Assembly (NCBI RefSeq): GCF_031157275.1
Contig: NZ_JAVIFW010000001.1
Coordinates: 1-64,000 of the forward strand
DNA from: Streptomyces sp. LHD-70
GTDB taxonomy: Bacteria; Actinomycetota; Actinomycetes; Streptomycetales; Streptomycetaceae
Direction: 5' to 3'
Length of the DNA: 64,000 bases
The number at the start of each line of letters is the position of its first letter. Position 1 is the first letter of the stretch. Positions 44,926 through 53,790 of this stretch are shown here, in pieces. Position numbers and translations under genes: made by a program. Under the pieces are notes generated by a model. It saw only the letters and a list, made by a program, of their open reading frames with translations. It had not been told where the DNA came from and ran no database searches.

Positions 44926-46322
44926 CGGGCGCGGCGGGGCCTTCCCATGAAGCCCCGGCGTTCTTGCGGGACTTGAGGTGTCGTGGGCGTCGCGACCGTC
45001 GGCTCCGGCATCGGGCCCGGCATGGTCGCCGGGCGGGACGGAGTGGCGGTGACCGCGGCCGTCGGGCGGACCGGGGTGAAGCGGACCGGGAGCGACTCCA
45101 GGCGGCGCGAGATCCAGGCCGAGACCACCCGCAGCTCGGCCTCGGAGACCGCGAGCCGGATGTCGATCAGGCGGCCCAGCAGCGTCTCCACGCCCGTGTC
45201 CGCGATCGCGCGCCCGATGTCCTGGCCCGGGCAGCCGTGCGGGCCCGCGCTGAACGCGAGGTGCGAGCGGTTGCCGTGCATCGACGCCGTCAGGTCGGGG
45301 CGGATCGCCGGGTCCACGTTGCCCGCCTCCAGGCCGAGCAGCAGCATGTCACCGGCCCCGATCGCACGACCGCCGAGCTCCGTGTCGCCGATCGCCCAGC
45401 GGGTGGGGAGCAGCGCGATCGGCGGATGGTCCCAGAGCACCTGCTCCAGGGCGTCCGGCAGGGTCATCTGACCGCCGGACAGGCTGCCGCGGAAGCGGGA
45501 GTCGGTGAGCACCATCCGCAGGGTGTTGGCGATCAGGTTCACCGTCGGCTCGTACCCGGCGACCAGCGTGAGCCGCAGGTGCTCGCGGATCTCGTCGTCG
45601 CTCAGGCCCGACTCGTGGGCGATCAGCCAGCTGGTGAAGTCGCTGCCCGGCTGCACCCGCTTGCGGGCCACGAGCTCGCTCATCGCGTCCACCACGAACC
45701 GGTTGCTCGCCACCGACGTGGCGCTGCCCCGGGTCATGTCGCGGACCGCCTCGACCAGCTTCGGGCCGTACTCCTCCGTCATGCCGAAGTGGTGGGTGAG
45801 CACCATCATCGGCAGCTGCTCCGCGAACTCCTCGACCAGGTCGGCGCGGCCCCGCCCGGCCAGCTGGTCGACGAGCTGGTTCGCGTACCGCGTCACATAG
45901 CGGCGCAGGCTCTGCCGGTTGAACAGGTCCAGGCTGTCGGTGACCGCGAGGCGGAGGCGTGCGTGCTCCTCGCCGTCCGCGAAGGCGAGCAGCGGCTGCC
46001 AGGCGGTGAGCGGCAACAGCGGTGAATCGGCGGCCAGTTGACGGTTCCATACGCGGGAGTCGCAGGTGAACCGGGACGGCGTGCGCATCACGTCCAGGTT
46101 CTCCCGGTGCCCGAGCACCAGCCAGGCCGGGATGTCGCCGTGCACCAGGACCGGGGCGACCGGGCCGTGCTCCGCGCGCAACTGCTCGTACAGGTGCTGT
46201 CGGCCGCTCTCCGCCTCGGGGCCGTAGATCCGCCGCGGCGCGCCCGCGCCACCGGCGTGCGCGGGGCAGCCGGGCGGCGGCTGCGGCGAGGTGGAGCCGG
46301 CGGATTCCGGGGCGGTGGTCAT
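44922..46322 (-). CDS. cytochrome P450 of CYP157 type lacking the ExxR motif
   Basis: 466 residues from ATG 46322 (TTGGAGG 8 bases upstream). The heme signature FSAGPHGCPGQDIG is intact (Cys near 362) and the I-helix reads LVAGYEPTVN in place of AGxxT. In the K-helix, where P450s have ExxR, the sequence is EQVLW (Glu near 293): the Arg is replaced by Leu. This is the hallmark of the CYP157 family of Streptomyces conservons, which was reported as lacking ExxR. It is the last gene of the cvn-P450 operon and converges on the terpene cyclase. Function as oxygenase or redox-silent partner is open. Confidence 0.9.
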   Translation of the reverse strand: MTTAPESAGSTSPQPPPGCPAHAGGAGAPRRIYGPEAESGRQHLYEQLRAEHGPVAPVLVHGDIPAWLVLGHRENLDVMRTPSRFTCDSRVWNRQLAADSPLLPLTAWQPLLAFADGEEHARLRLAVTDSLDLFNRQSLRRYVTRYANQLVDQLAGRGRADLVEEFAEQLPMMVLTHHFGMTEEYGPKLVEAVRDMTRGSATSVASNRFVVDAMSELVARKRVQPGSDFTSWLIAHESGLSDDEIREHLRLTLVAGYEPTVNLIANTLRMVLTDSRFRGSLSGGQMTLPDALEQVLWDHPPIALLPTRWAIGDTELGGRAIGAGDMLLLGLEAGNVDPAIRPDLTASMHGNRSHLAFSAGPHGCPGQDIGRAIADTGVETLLGRLIDIRLAVSEAELRVVSAWISRRLESLPVRFTPVRPTAAVTATPSRPATMPGPMPEPTVATPTTPQVPQERRGFMGRPRRAR

Positions 46323-46386
46323 GGGGACGGCCTCCAAGGCAAGGGCGTACGGGAGCGGCGGCGGGAAGCGCCCAGAGGTGTGCGGG

Positions 46387-47724
46387 TCAGCGGGGCTGCA
46401 CGGTCATCGGGATGCGGTCGGCGTGCGGGACGGCCGAGACGACCTCCTTGGGGACGTGCCCCGAGGACGGCACCAGGCGCCAGCGCGGCAGCAGCGTCGC
46501 CAGGGCGATCGTCGCCTCCGTCCAGGCGAACTGGTCGCCGATGCACTTCCGGTTGCCCGCGCCGAACGGGATGTACGACTCCCGGCGCATCCCCGCCTCG
46601 GCCTGCCGCTCGGGCAGCCAGCGGTCCGGGTCGAAGGCGTCCGGGTCCGGGAAGAAGCGCGGGTCGCGGTGGAGGGCGTACAGGCTGAAGCCGACCTCCG
46701 CGCCCACCGGCAGCCGGTGGCCGCCCAGTTCGACCTCCGTCGTGGTGCGGCGCATCAGCATCGTCACGCCGTGCAGCCGGATGACCTCGTCCAGGACGCG
46801 GCGCAGCGCCACCAGCTTCGGCACGTCCTCGACGGTCACCGGGCGGTCGCCGACGACCTCGCGGATCTCCGCCACCACCTGTGCGTCGAACTCCGGGTGC
46901 AGCGCGAGGTGGTGGAACGTCCAGGCGAGCGTGGCCGCCGTGGTCTCCGCGCCGGCGAACAGGATGGTGCTCAGCTCGTCCCGCACCTCCACGTCGGACA
47001 GGTCGCGCTCGGCGAGCAGCAGCGAGAGCAGATCGCCCGCGTCGGTGTGGCCGGTCCTGCGCCCGGTGGCGATCACCTCGTCGATGACCTGGCGCAGGTT
47101 GGCCGCGGCCAGGTCGAATTCCCGGTTCGGGCGGATCGGCACCCGGTCGAGGAACTTCGGCGAAGCCGCCCGTACGAGGAGATTGCGCAGGGCGATCGGC
47201 AGGTTGGTGCGGATCGCCTCCACCGCGGGCAGGCCGATGTCGGTGGAGAACAGCGTGGAGGCGAGCGTCTCGATGGCGAACTGCGCCATCTCGTGCTCCA
47301 GCTCGATCTCCTGGCCCGCCGACCAGGAGTCCGCGAGGGTCTGGGCGTTGCGGCTCATCACCGTCGTGTACTGCGCGATGCGGTCCTTGGAGAACATCGG
47401 CTGGATCAGCCGGCGGTGCGCCCGGTGCACCTCGCCGTTGGCGTTGGCCAGGCCGTTGCCCGCGAGCGGTCGCAGCCGGTCGAAGAAGCGGCCCTTCTCG
47501 AAGCTGCGGGCCTGCCCGACCGTGACCTCGTGCACGAGCTCGGCCGTCGTCGCCACGTACAGCGGCATCCGGCCCAGGTCGATCCGGACCAGATCGCCGT
47601 GCCCGGCAAGGGACTTGAGGAAGCCGAAGGGGTCGCGAAGCAGCTTCAGGGCGTGCCCGGCGAGGGGTATCGCGCCCGGCACCCGGGGAACGGCCGATGC
47701 GCCGGCGGTCTCGGTCAGGGTCAC
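46387..47724 (-). CDS. cytochrome P450 (ExxR-containing, terpene-type)
   Basis: 445 residues from GTG 47724, overlapping the cvnD stop by 4 bases. I-helix LFAGAETTAATLAW (AGxET), K-helix ExxR as DEVIRLH, PERF-like region DAFDPDRWLPER and heme loop FGAGNRKCIGDQFA (Cys near 393) are all canonical. The class is closer to the P450s found beside Streptomyces sesquiterpene cyclases than to CYP154, judging from the FGAGNRKCIG loop. It is thus the best candidate for oxidising the product of the convergent terpene cyclase. It lies 64 bp upstream of the CYP157-type gene. Confidence 0.92.
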   Translation of the reverse strand: MTLTETAGASAVPRVPGAIPLAGHALKLLRDPFGFLKSLAGHGDLVRIDLGRMPLYVATTAELVHEVTVGQARSFEKGRFFDRLRPLAGNGLANANGEVHRAHRRLIQPMFSKDRIAQYTTVMSRNAQTLADSWSAGQEIELEHEMAQFAIETLASTLFSTDIGLPAVEAIRTNLPIALRNLLVRAASPKFLDRVPIRPNREFDLAAANLRQVIDEVIATGRRTGHTDAGDLLSLLLAERDLSDVEVRDELSTILFAGAETTAATLAWTFHHLALHPEFDAQVVAEIREVVGDRPVTVEDVPKLVALRRVLDEVIRLHGVTMLMRRTTTEVELGGHRLPVGAEVGFSLYALHRDPRFFPDPDAFDPDRWLPERQAEAGMRRESYIPFGAGNRKCIGDQFAWTEATIALATLLPRWRLVPSSGHVPKEVVSAVPHADRIPMTVQPR

Positions 47725-48356
47725 GATGCCTCCGTAGCGACAGCAAGGGTCTGCAGATACCGCATCAACGCCATCAGCACGTCACGGCTCGACGTGCGCA
47801 GCCGGGCGTCGCACTCCACGATCGGGACCGACGCGGGCAGGTCGAGCGCGCCGCGCAGCTCCTCGACCGGGTAAGCCGGCGCGTCCGGGAAGGAGTTGAC
47901 CGCGACCACGAACGGTACGGAGCGCTCCTCCAGGCGGCCGATCACGTCGAAGCTGACCTCCAGGCGGCGGGTGTCGACCAGGACGACCGCGCCGAGCGCG
48001 CCCTCGAACAGGCCGCGCCACAGGAACCAGAACCGCTCCTGGCCGGGGGTGCCGAACAGGTACAGGACCAGCTCGTCGTTGATGCTGATGCGGCCGAAGT
48101 CCATGGCGACCGTCGTCGTGGACTTGCGTTCCACGCCCGCCGTGTCGTCGACGCCGACCCCGGCCTGCGTCATCGTCTCCTCGGTGGTCAGCGGCCTGAT
48201 CTCGCTGACCGAGCCCACCAGGGTGGTCTTGCCGACGCCGAAGCCGCCGACGATGACGACCTTGACCGCGGCCGCGGCGGTCTCGGGCAGTACGTCCTCG
48301 CTCCGTGGCCCGGCGGCCTCGACCGAGCCGGGGCTCTCAGAGCTTCTGAAGTCCAT
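47721..48356 (-). CDS. cvnD: conservon Ras-like GTPase (CvnD)
   Basis: 211 residues from ATG 48356, overlapping cvnC by 20 bp. G1 is GGFGVGKTT, the switch region has STTTVAMDFGRI, G3 is LFGTPGQERF, and the G4 position reads VNSFPDAP (N-S-F-P-D rather than NKxD), as is usual for CvnD/MglA-like proteins of this group. The first 30 residues are variable. With CvnA-C it forms a membrane-associated signalling complex in Streptomyces. Confidence 0.93.
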   Translation of the reverse strand: MDFRSSESPGSVEAAGPRSEDVLPETAAAAVKVVIVGGFGVGKTTLVGSVSEIRPLTTEETMTQAGVGVDDTAGVERKSTTTVAMDFGRISINDELVLYLFGTPGQERFWFLWRGLFEGALGAVVLVDTRRLEVSFDVIGRLEERSVPFVVAVNSFPDAPAYPVEELRGALDLPASVPIVECDARLRTSSRDVLMALMRYLQTLAVATEAS

Positions 48357-48696
48357 CGATCACTGCCTCAATCAACGCGATGTCGGGGAGTTTTGCGGGC
48401 GGTACGGGCGGTCGGGAGAACACCCGGTTGTCGGCGATGAGGTCGCTGAGCAGCACCGTGACGACGCTGACCGGCAGGCTCAGATGCGCGGAGATCTCCG
48501 CGACGGACAGCGGCCGCTGGCAGATCCGGACGATCGCCGCCTGCTCGGGCTGCATCCCCGGCCGCGGCGCCGACCTGGCCACGATCAGAGTGACCAGGTC
48601 GAGCGTCGTCTTCGCGGACGAACCACTGCGGCCACCGGTGATCACATAGAGCCGTTCGGGGCCGCCCCCGTCCCAGTGCGGTTCGGCCGAGTTCAC
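48337..48696 (-). CDS. cvnC: conservon DUF742 protein (CvnC)
   Basis: 119 residues from GTG 48696, overlapping the cvnB stop (GTGA). A small winged-helix-like domain: RLYVITGGRSG, then QAAIVRICQRPLSVAEISAHLSLPVSVVTVLLSDLI. This is the DUF742 family found only beside CvnA/B/D. The role is unknown; probably an adaptor binding CvnD or DNA. Confidence 0.93.
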   Translation of the reverse strand: MNSAEPHWDGGGPERLYVITGGRSGSSAKTTLDLVTLIVARSAPRPGMQPEQAAIVRICQRPLSVAEISAHLSLPVSVVTVLLSDLIADNRVFSRPPVPPAKLPDIALIEAVIDGLQKL

Positions 48697-49118
48697 CTCG
48701 CGGCCACGTCCTGCCGCGGCGGGGTGCTCAGGTGCTCGCCGATGCGCAGGACCAGGTCCCGCATGCGCTGGCCCATCAGGCCCGCGTCCACCCCCTCGTC
48801 GGCGAGCACGGCGAGGAACGCGCCCTGCCCGGCCGCCATCAGGTAGAAGAAGCCGCCGTCCATCTCGATCACGACGAGCCGCATCCGGCCCTCGCTGTAC
48901 GGGAGTTCGGAGGCGACCGCACCGGCCAGGCTCTGCAGTCCCGCGCAGGCGGCGGCGAGCCGGTCGGCGGAGTCGGTGTCGGCGCCGTACTGCGCCATGC
49001 GCAGGCCGTCGGCGGAGAGGACCACGACCTGGCGGGTCTGCGGGACGCCTTCGGCGAGGTCCTTGAGCATCCAGTCCATGTTGGCGGCCTGGCCCGAGTG
49101 TCCCTGCTGCTGAATCAC
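48693..49118 (-). CDS. cvnB: conservon roadblock/LC7 protein (CvnB)
   Basis: 141 residues from GTG 49118, overlapping cvnA by 4 bases. Roadblock/LC7 fold: MDWMLKDLAEGVPQTRQVVVLSADGLRMAQYG, then helix and GGFFYLMAAGQGAFLAVLADEGVDAG. Roadblock proteins act as GTPase-activating or scaffold partners of Ras-like GTPases such as the co-encoded CvnD. Confidence 0.94.
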   Translation of the reverse strand: MIQQQGHSGQAANMDWMLKDLAEGVPQTRQVVVLSADGLRMAQYGADTDSADRLAAACAGLQSLAGAVASELPYSEGRMRLVVIEMDGGFFYLMAAGQGAFLAVLADEGVDAGLMGQRMRDLVLRIGEHLSTPPRQDVAAR

Positions 49119-50884
49119 TGCTCGTTCCCCTTGCTAGCCGACGCCGAAGGGGCGTCGAGTTCCTGTGCGGCCCGGGGGCCGTTGCCGGTCGCCGCGGGGG
49201 CGGCGCCGCTGGTGTCGCCGGACAGGCCGCTCTGGAAGGCGGCCAGCCACATGCCCGGCTGGACCCCGTCCGAGGCTTCCTCGGCGGCGGGGCGGGGCTC
49301 GGGGGCCGGGTCGGCGGGGGCCCGGCGGCGCCGCTGCGGCAGGCCGTTCGCGGTGCGTTCGGTGACCACGGGTGCGTCGTCCTCCGCCGGGTTCACGGGT
49401 CCAGTCACCGGGCGCTCCGTTCGGGGTGCGGTAGGAGCCTGTGCGGACGCGGCGGCCGGTTCGGCGGCCCGCTGCTCGGCGGGGGGCGTGGGCATCGGGT
49501 GCTGCCCGGTACGGGACGCGGCGGGCTGCGGGGCCGCCGCGTGGGCCGGGGCCTGGGCCGCGGGAGCCTGCGAGGCCGAGGCCGAGGCCGAAGCCGAAGC
49601 CGAAACGGGAACCTGCTGGGCCGGAGCCTGCTGGGCCGGGGCCTGCTGGGCCGGAGCCTGCCGGACCGGTTCGTGTGCCCGCGCGTGGCTTTCGCCGCTC
49701 CGCTGCGCCGGCACGGCCCCGGTCGTACGAGGACCCGAAGCGGCGCCGATGCCGTGGGCGAGCCCGGTCGCCTGCGCCACCGTGGTGATCAGGTCCTGCG
49801 GCACGATCAGGACGGCACGGACACCGCCGTACGCGGACGGCCGCAGCGACACCTGGAAGCCGTACGCCTGCGAGAGCCGGCCGACCACGGCGAGGCCGAG
49901 GCGGGGGCTCTCGCCCAGGTCGTAGACGTCGATGCCCTGCTGCGCCTGCTTCAGCATCCGTTCGGCGCGGCCGCGGGCCTCCTCGCTCATCGAGACGCCG
50001 CCGTCCTCGATCTCCACGGCGATGCCCGACTGCACGTCGACGGCCGTGAGATGGACCTTGGTCTGCGGCGGCGAGTAGCGCGTGGCGTTGTCGAGCAGCT
50101 CGGCGAGCGCGTGGATCAGCGGTTCGACGGCGGTGCCGACGACGGCGATGTCGGACACCGAGTGCAGCTCGACGCGCTGGTAGTCGATGATCCGCGACAT
50201 CGCGCCACGCATCACCGAGTACAGCGGCACGGCCCGCGACCACTGCCGGCCGGGCCGGGCGCCACCGAGCACCGCGATGGAGTCGGCGAGGCGGCCGATC
50301 AGGGCGGTGCCGTGGTCGATCCGCAGCAGGTCGCCGAAGACGTCGGGGGACTGGCCGTGCCGGTCCTCCATCTCCCGCAGTTCCTGGGCCTGTTGGTGCA
50401 CGATCGCCTGCACGCGGCGGGCGATGTTCACGAACGCGCGCTGCGCCGAGTCGCGCAGGTCCTCCTCGGCGGTCACCGCGTCGATGACCGAACGCAGCAC
50501 CTCCAGGTGGGCCTCCGGCACCTGCAGCGAGGCGAGCACGTCCTCGGGGAAGTCGCCGCGCCGCAGCCGGGCCACGACGTCCGGAAGCAGCGAGTCCGCG
50601 AGGTGCAGCGTCTCCGCCTCCTGCCGCCCCAACTGGGCCTGCCAGGCGGCGGATTCGGCGCTCAGGGCGGCGATCCGGCGTCCGCGCCGGGCGGCCTCAC
50701 CGCAGGCGATCCCCACGACGACCGTGGCGACGGCACCGGCGATGACGACCGGAAGCAGAGCGGCCGAGGGGACCTGGAACGCGGCGACGGTGGTGCCGAC
50801 GGCGAGGGCCAGCGGGGCCGACAGCCACACGGGGACGGGAGACTTGGAACTTCCTGGGGATGCCCCCGCGCGAACCCTCTGCAC
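49115..50884 (-). CDS. cvnA: conservon histidine-kinase-like sensor (CvnA)
   Basis: 589 residues from GTG 50884 (GGGAG 8 bases upstream). Two N-terminal TM helices (about 20-62: VWLSAPLALAVGTTVAAF and LLPVVIAGAVATVVVGIACG) with almost no outside loop, then a helical coiled-coil linker. An HATPase domain follows (N-box ELLDNATRYSPP, VEIEDGGVSMS, GLGLAV-like LGLAVVGRLSQAYGF). The last 190 residues are disordered, with four QAPAQ-type repeats and an (Ala-Ser)5 run. No small periplasmic sensor is visible, so the input may be membrane or intracellular. First gene of the cvnABCD-P450-P450 operon. Confidence 0.93.
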   Translation of the reverse strand: MQRVRAGASPGSSKSPVPVWLSAPLALAVGTTVAAFQVPSAALLPVVIAGAVATVVVGIACGEAARRGRRIAALSAESAAWQAQLGRQEAETLHLADSLLPDVVARLRRGDFPEDVLASLQVPEAHLEVLRSVIDAVTAEEDLRDSAQRAFVNIARRVQAIVHQQAQELREMEDRHGQSPDVFGDLLRIDHGTALIGRLADSIAVLGGARPGRQWSRAVPLYSVMRGAMSRIIDYQRVELHSVSDIAVVGTAVEPLIHALAELLDNATRYSPPQTKVHLTAVDVQSGIAVEIEDGGVSMSEEARGRAERMLKQAQQGIDVYDLGESPRLGLAVVGRLSQAYGFQVSLRPSAYGGVRAVLIVPQDLITTVAQATGLAHGIGAASGPRTTGAVPAQRSGESHARAHEPVRQAPAQQAPAQQAPAQQVPVSASASASASASQAPAAQAPAHAAAPQPAASRTGQHPMPTPPAEQRAAEPAAASAQAPTAPRTERPVTGPVNPAEDDAPVVTERTANGLPQRRRRAPADPAPEPRPAAEEASDGVQPGMWLAAFQSGLSGDTSGAAPAATGNGPRAAQELDAPSASASKGNEQ

Positions 50885-51024
50885 TGCGTTACTCCCGTAC
50901 GTACGCGAAGATCATCAGACGGGTCGGTAGCGTAACGCCTTCGGGTGAACCCCTCATGACCAGGGGGCAAGTCCTTGGCCGGATCTGCGTGTCGGGGGAC
51001 AAAGGGTGTGACGCAGGGTGTACG

Positions 51025-51077
51025 GAGGGCCCGGTTCCGGGGTGGTCGCGGTCACGACTCCCCGGAACCGGGCCCTC
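51025..51077 (-). terminator. long hairpin terminator between cvnA promoter and pepN
   Basis: 18-base arms 51025-51042 (GAGGGCCCGGTTCCGGGG) and 51060-51077 pair perfectly around a 17-base loop. It lies 38 bases past the pepN stop on the minus strand and would end the pepN transcript before cvnA. Confidence 0.85.
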
Positions 51078-51114
51078 TGATCGGACGTCAGAAGACGTCC
51101 GGTGCAGCGGTGGT

Positions 51115-53682
51115 TCAGGCCGCCGCAGCGTCCGCGGCCTGCGCCTTCAGTGCCCGCTCGACGCCCGAGCGGGACTCCGAGACGAGCCTGCGCAGCGCGG
51201 CGCCCGGGTCCTCGATCGCGAGCCAGGCGTCCGTCGTGTCGAGCGTGGCCTGGGAGATCTGCAGCGACGGATAGAGGCCGACAGCGATCTGCTGCGCCAT
51301 CTCGTGCGAACGAGATGCCCACACATCCTTCACCGCAGCGAAGAACTTCTCCGTGTACGGAGCCAGGAGTTCACGCTGGTCGACCTGAACGAAGCCCGCG
51401 ATCACCGCCTCCTGCACGGCGTTCGGCAACTTGTCCGACTCCACGACCGAGGCCCACGCCTCCGCCTTCGCCTCGGCGGTGGGCCGCGCCGCACGCGCGG
51501 TGGCCGCGTGCCGCTCACCGGCCGCCGTCTTGTCCCGCTCGTACTCGGCGGCGATCTCCTCCTCGTCCGCGCGGCCGGTCGCCGCGAGCCGCTCCACGAA
51601 CGCCCAGCGCAGCTCGGTGTCGACGGCCAGGCCCTCGATGGTCTGGGTGCCGTCGAGGAGCGCGTCGAGCAGGTCGAGCTGTTCCGGCGTGCGGGCGGCG
51701 GCGGCGAAGGCGCGGGCCCAGGCCAGCTGGTGGTCGCTGCCCGCCTCCGCGGCCCTGAGGTGCGCGAGCGCCGCGTCGGTCCACCGGGTCAGTCCGGCGT
51801 CCCGCCAGTCCGGGGCCGCGTACAGCTCCAGGGCCAGCTTGACCTGGCGGTGCAGGGACTGCACGACGCCGATGTCCGACTCCTTGCCGATGCCGGACAG
51901 CACGAGCGACAGGTAGTCGCGCGTGGCCAGCTCGCCGTCGCGGGTCATGTCCCAGGCCGAGGCCCAGGACAGGGCGCGCGGCAGCGACTCGGTGAAGTCG
52001 CCGAGGTGCTCGGTGACGGCCTTCAGGGACTCCTCGTCGAGCCGGACCTTCGCGTACGACAGGTCGTCGTCGTTGAGCAGGATCACCGCGGGCCGCTGCT
52101 TGCCCACGAGGGCCGGTACGTCGGTGACTTCACCGTCGATGTCCAGCTCGACCCGGTCGGTGCGGACGAGCTTGCCGTCCTGCAGCTCGTACAGGCCGAT
52201 CGCGATGCGGTGCGGCCGCAATGTGGGCTCGCCCTTGGCGCCGGCGGGCAGCGCGGGCGCCTCCTGCCGGACGGCGAACGAGCTGATGACACCGGAGGCA
52301 TCCGTCTGGATCTCCGGCCGCAGCACATTGATCCCCGCCGTCTCCAGCCACAGCTTCGACCAGGTCTTCAGGTCGCGCCCGCTGGTCTCCTCCAGGGCGC
52401 CGAGCAGGTCGGTGAGGCGGGTGTTCCCGTACGCGTGCCGCTTGAAGTAGGCCTGCACGCCGCGGAAGAACTCGTCCATGCCGACGTACGCCACGAGCTG
52501 CTTCAGGACGCTCGCGCCCTTGGCGTACGTGATCCCGTCGAAGTTCACGAGCACGTCATCGAGGTCGTTGATCTCGGCCATGATCGGGTGCGTGGACGGC
52601 AGTTGGTCCTGCCGGTACGCCCAGGTCTTCATGGAGTTGGCGAACGTGGTCCACGAGTGCGGCCACTTCGACCCCGGCGCGTAGGCCTGGCAGGCGGCCT
52701 CGGCGTAGGTGGCGAACGACTCGTTCAGCCAGAGGTCGTTCCACCACTCCATGGTGACGAGGTCGCCGAACCACATGTGCGCCAGCTCGTGCAGGATCGT
52801 CGCCGCCCGCACCTCGTACGCGGCGTCGGTCACCTTGGACCGGAACACGTACTGGTCCCGGATGGTGACGGCGCCCGCGTTCTCCATCGCGCCCGCGTTG
52901 AACTCCGGCACGAACAGCTGGTCGTACTTGGCGAAGGGGTACGCGTAGTCGAACTTCTCCTGGAACCACTCGAAGCCCTGCCGGGTCACGTCGAAGATCG
53001 CGTCGGCGTCCAGGTACTCGGCGAGCGAGGGCCGGCAGTAGATGCCGAGCGGCACGCTCTGCCCGTCCTTCTCGTACGTCGAGTGCACCGAGTGGTACGG
53101 GCCGACGATCAGCGCGGTGATGTACGTGGAGATCCGCGGCGTCGGCTCGAAGACCCAGAGGTCGTCCTTCGGCTCGGGCGTCGCGGAGTTGGAGATCACG
53201 GTCCAGCCGCTCGGCGCCTTCACGGTGAACTGGAAGGTCGCCTTCAGGTCCGGCTGCTCGAAGCTGGCGAAGACCCGACGGGCGTCCGGCACCTCGAACT
53301 GCGTGTAGAGATAAGCCTGATCGTCGACCGGGTCCACGAACCGGTGCAGACCCTCACCGGTGTTCGTGTACGCGCAGTCGGCGACGACCTTCAGCTCGTT
53401 GCGCCCGGAGAGCAGACCCGGCAGCGCGATCCGGGAGTCGGCGAAGGCGGTGGCGGGGTCCAGGGAGGCGCCGTTCAGGGTGATCTCGTGCACGGCCGGC
53501 GCGACCAGGTCGATGAAGGTCTCGGCGCCCGCCTCGGCACTGTCGAAGCGCACCGTGGTCACGGAGCGGTACGTGCCGCCCTCCTGCGCGCCGCTGAGAT
53601 CGAGGTCGATCTCGTACGCGTCCACGGTGAGCAGGCGCGCCCGCTCCTGTGCCTCTACGCGGGTCAGATTTGTGCCAGGCAC
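51115..53682 (-). CDS. pepN: aminopeptidase N (M1 family)
   Basis: 855 residues from GTG 53682 (GAGGAG 8 bases upstream), giving the start PGTNLTRVEAQERA usual in actinomycetes; the longer frame is not believed. M1 motifs: GAMENAGAV (near 263), zinc site HELAHMWFGDLVT with the third ligand Glu in WLNESFATY (near 296-320), and the catalytic Tyr region downstream. The N-terminal beta-saddle and C-terminal helical ERAP1-like domain make up the full length. Cytoplasmic removal of N-terminal residues from peptides. Confidence 0.96.
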   Translation of the reverse strand: MPGTNLTRVEAQERARLLTVDAYEIDLDLSGAQEGGTYRSVTTVRFDSAEAGAETFIDLVAPAVHEITLNGASLDPATAFADSRIALPGLLSGRNELKVVADCAYTNTGEGLHRFVDPVDDQAYLYTQFEVPDARRVFASFEQPDLKATFQFTVKAPSGWTVISNSATPEPKDDLWVFEPTPRISTYITALIVGPYHSVHSTYEKDGQSVPLGIYCRPSLAEYLDADAIFDVTRQGFEWFQEKFDYAYPFAKYDQLFVPEFNAGAMENAGAVTIRDQYVFRSKVTDAAYEVRAATILHELAHMWFGDLVTMEWWNDLWLNESFATYAEAACQAYAPGSKWPHSWTTFANSMKTWAYRQDQLPSTHPIMAEINDLDDVLVNFDGITYAKGASVLKQLVAYVGMDEFFRGVQAYFKRHAYGNTRLTDLLGALEETSGRDLKTWSKLWLETAGINVLRPEIQTDASGVISSFAVRQEAPALPAGAKGEPTLRPHRIAIGLYELQDGKLVRTDRVELDIDGEVTDVPALVGKQRPAVILLNDDDLSYAKVRLDEESLKAVTEHLGDFTESLPRALSWASAWDMTRDGELATRDYLSLVLSGIGKESDIGVVQSLHRQVKLALELYAAPDWRDAGLTRWTDAALAHLRAAEAGSDHQLAWARAFAAAARTPEQLDLLDALLDGTQTIEGLAVDTELRWAFVERLAATGRADEEEIAAEYERDKTAAGERHAATARAARPTAEAKAEAWASVVESDKLPNAVQEAVIAGFVQVDQRELLAPYTEKFFAAVKDVWASRSHEMAQQIAVGLYPSLQISQATLDTTDAWLAIEDPGAALRRLVSESRSGVERALKAQAADAAAA

Positions 53683-53790
53683 GCGGTCATCTCCTCGGGG
53701 TTCCTCGGATGGGACTTTTCGGCAATCCTTGCACGTCCTTCGGGCATGCTGGGGTGGATAGCGGACGCTGCGCCGTGGGGGCGGGAACAG

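Noticed and set aside
44922..46322. ExxR-less P450 as a pseudogene
   Set aside because: The frame is full-length with an intact heme loop and a good ribosome-binding site, and the loss matches a known family.
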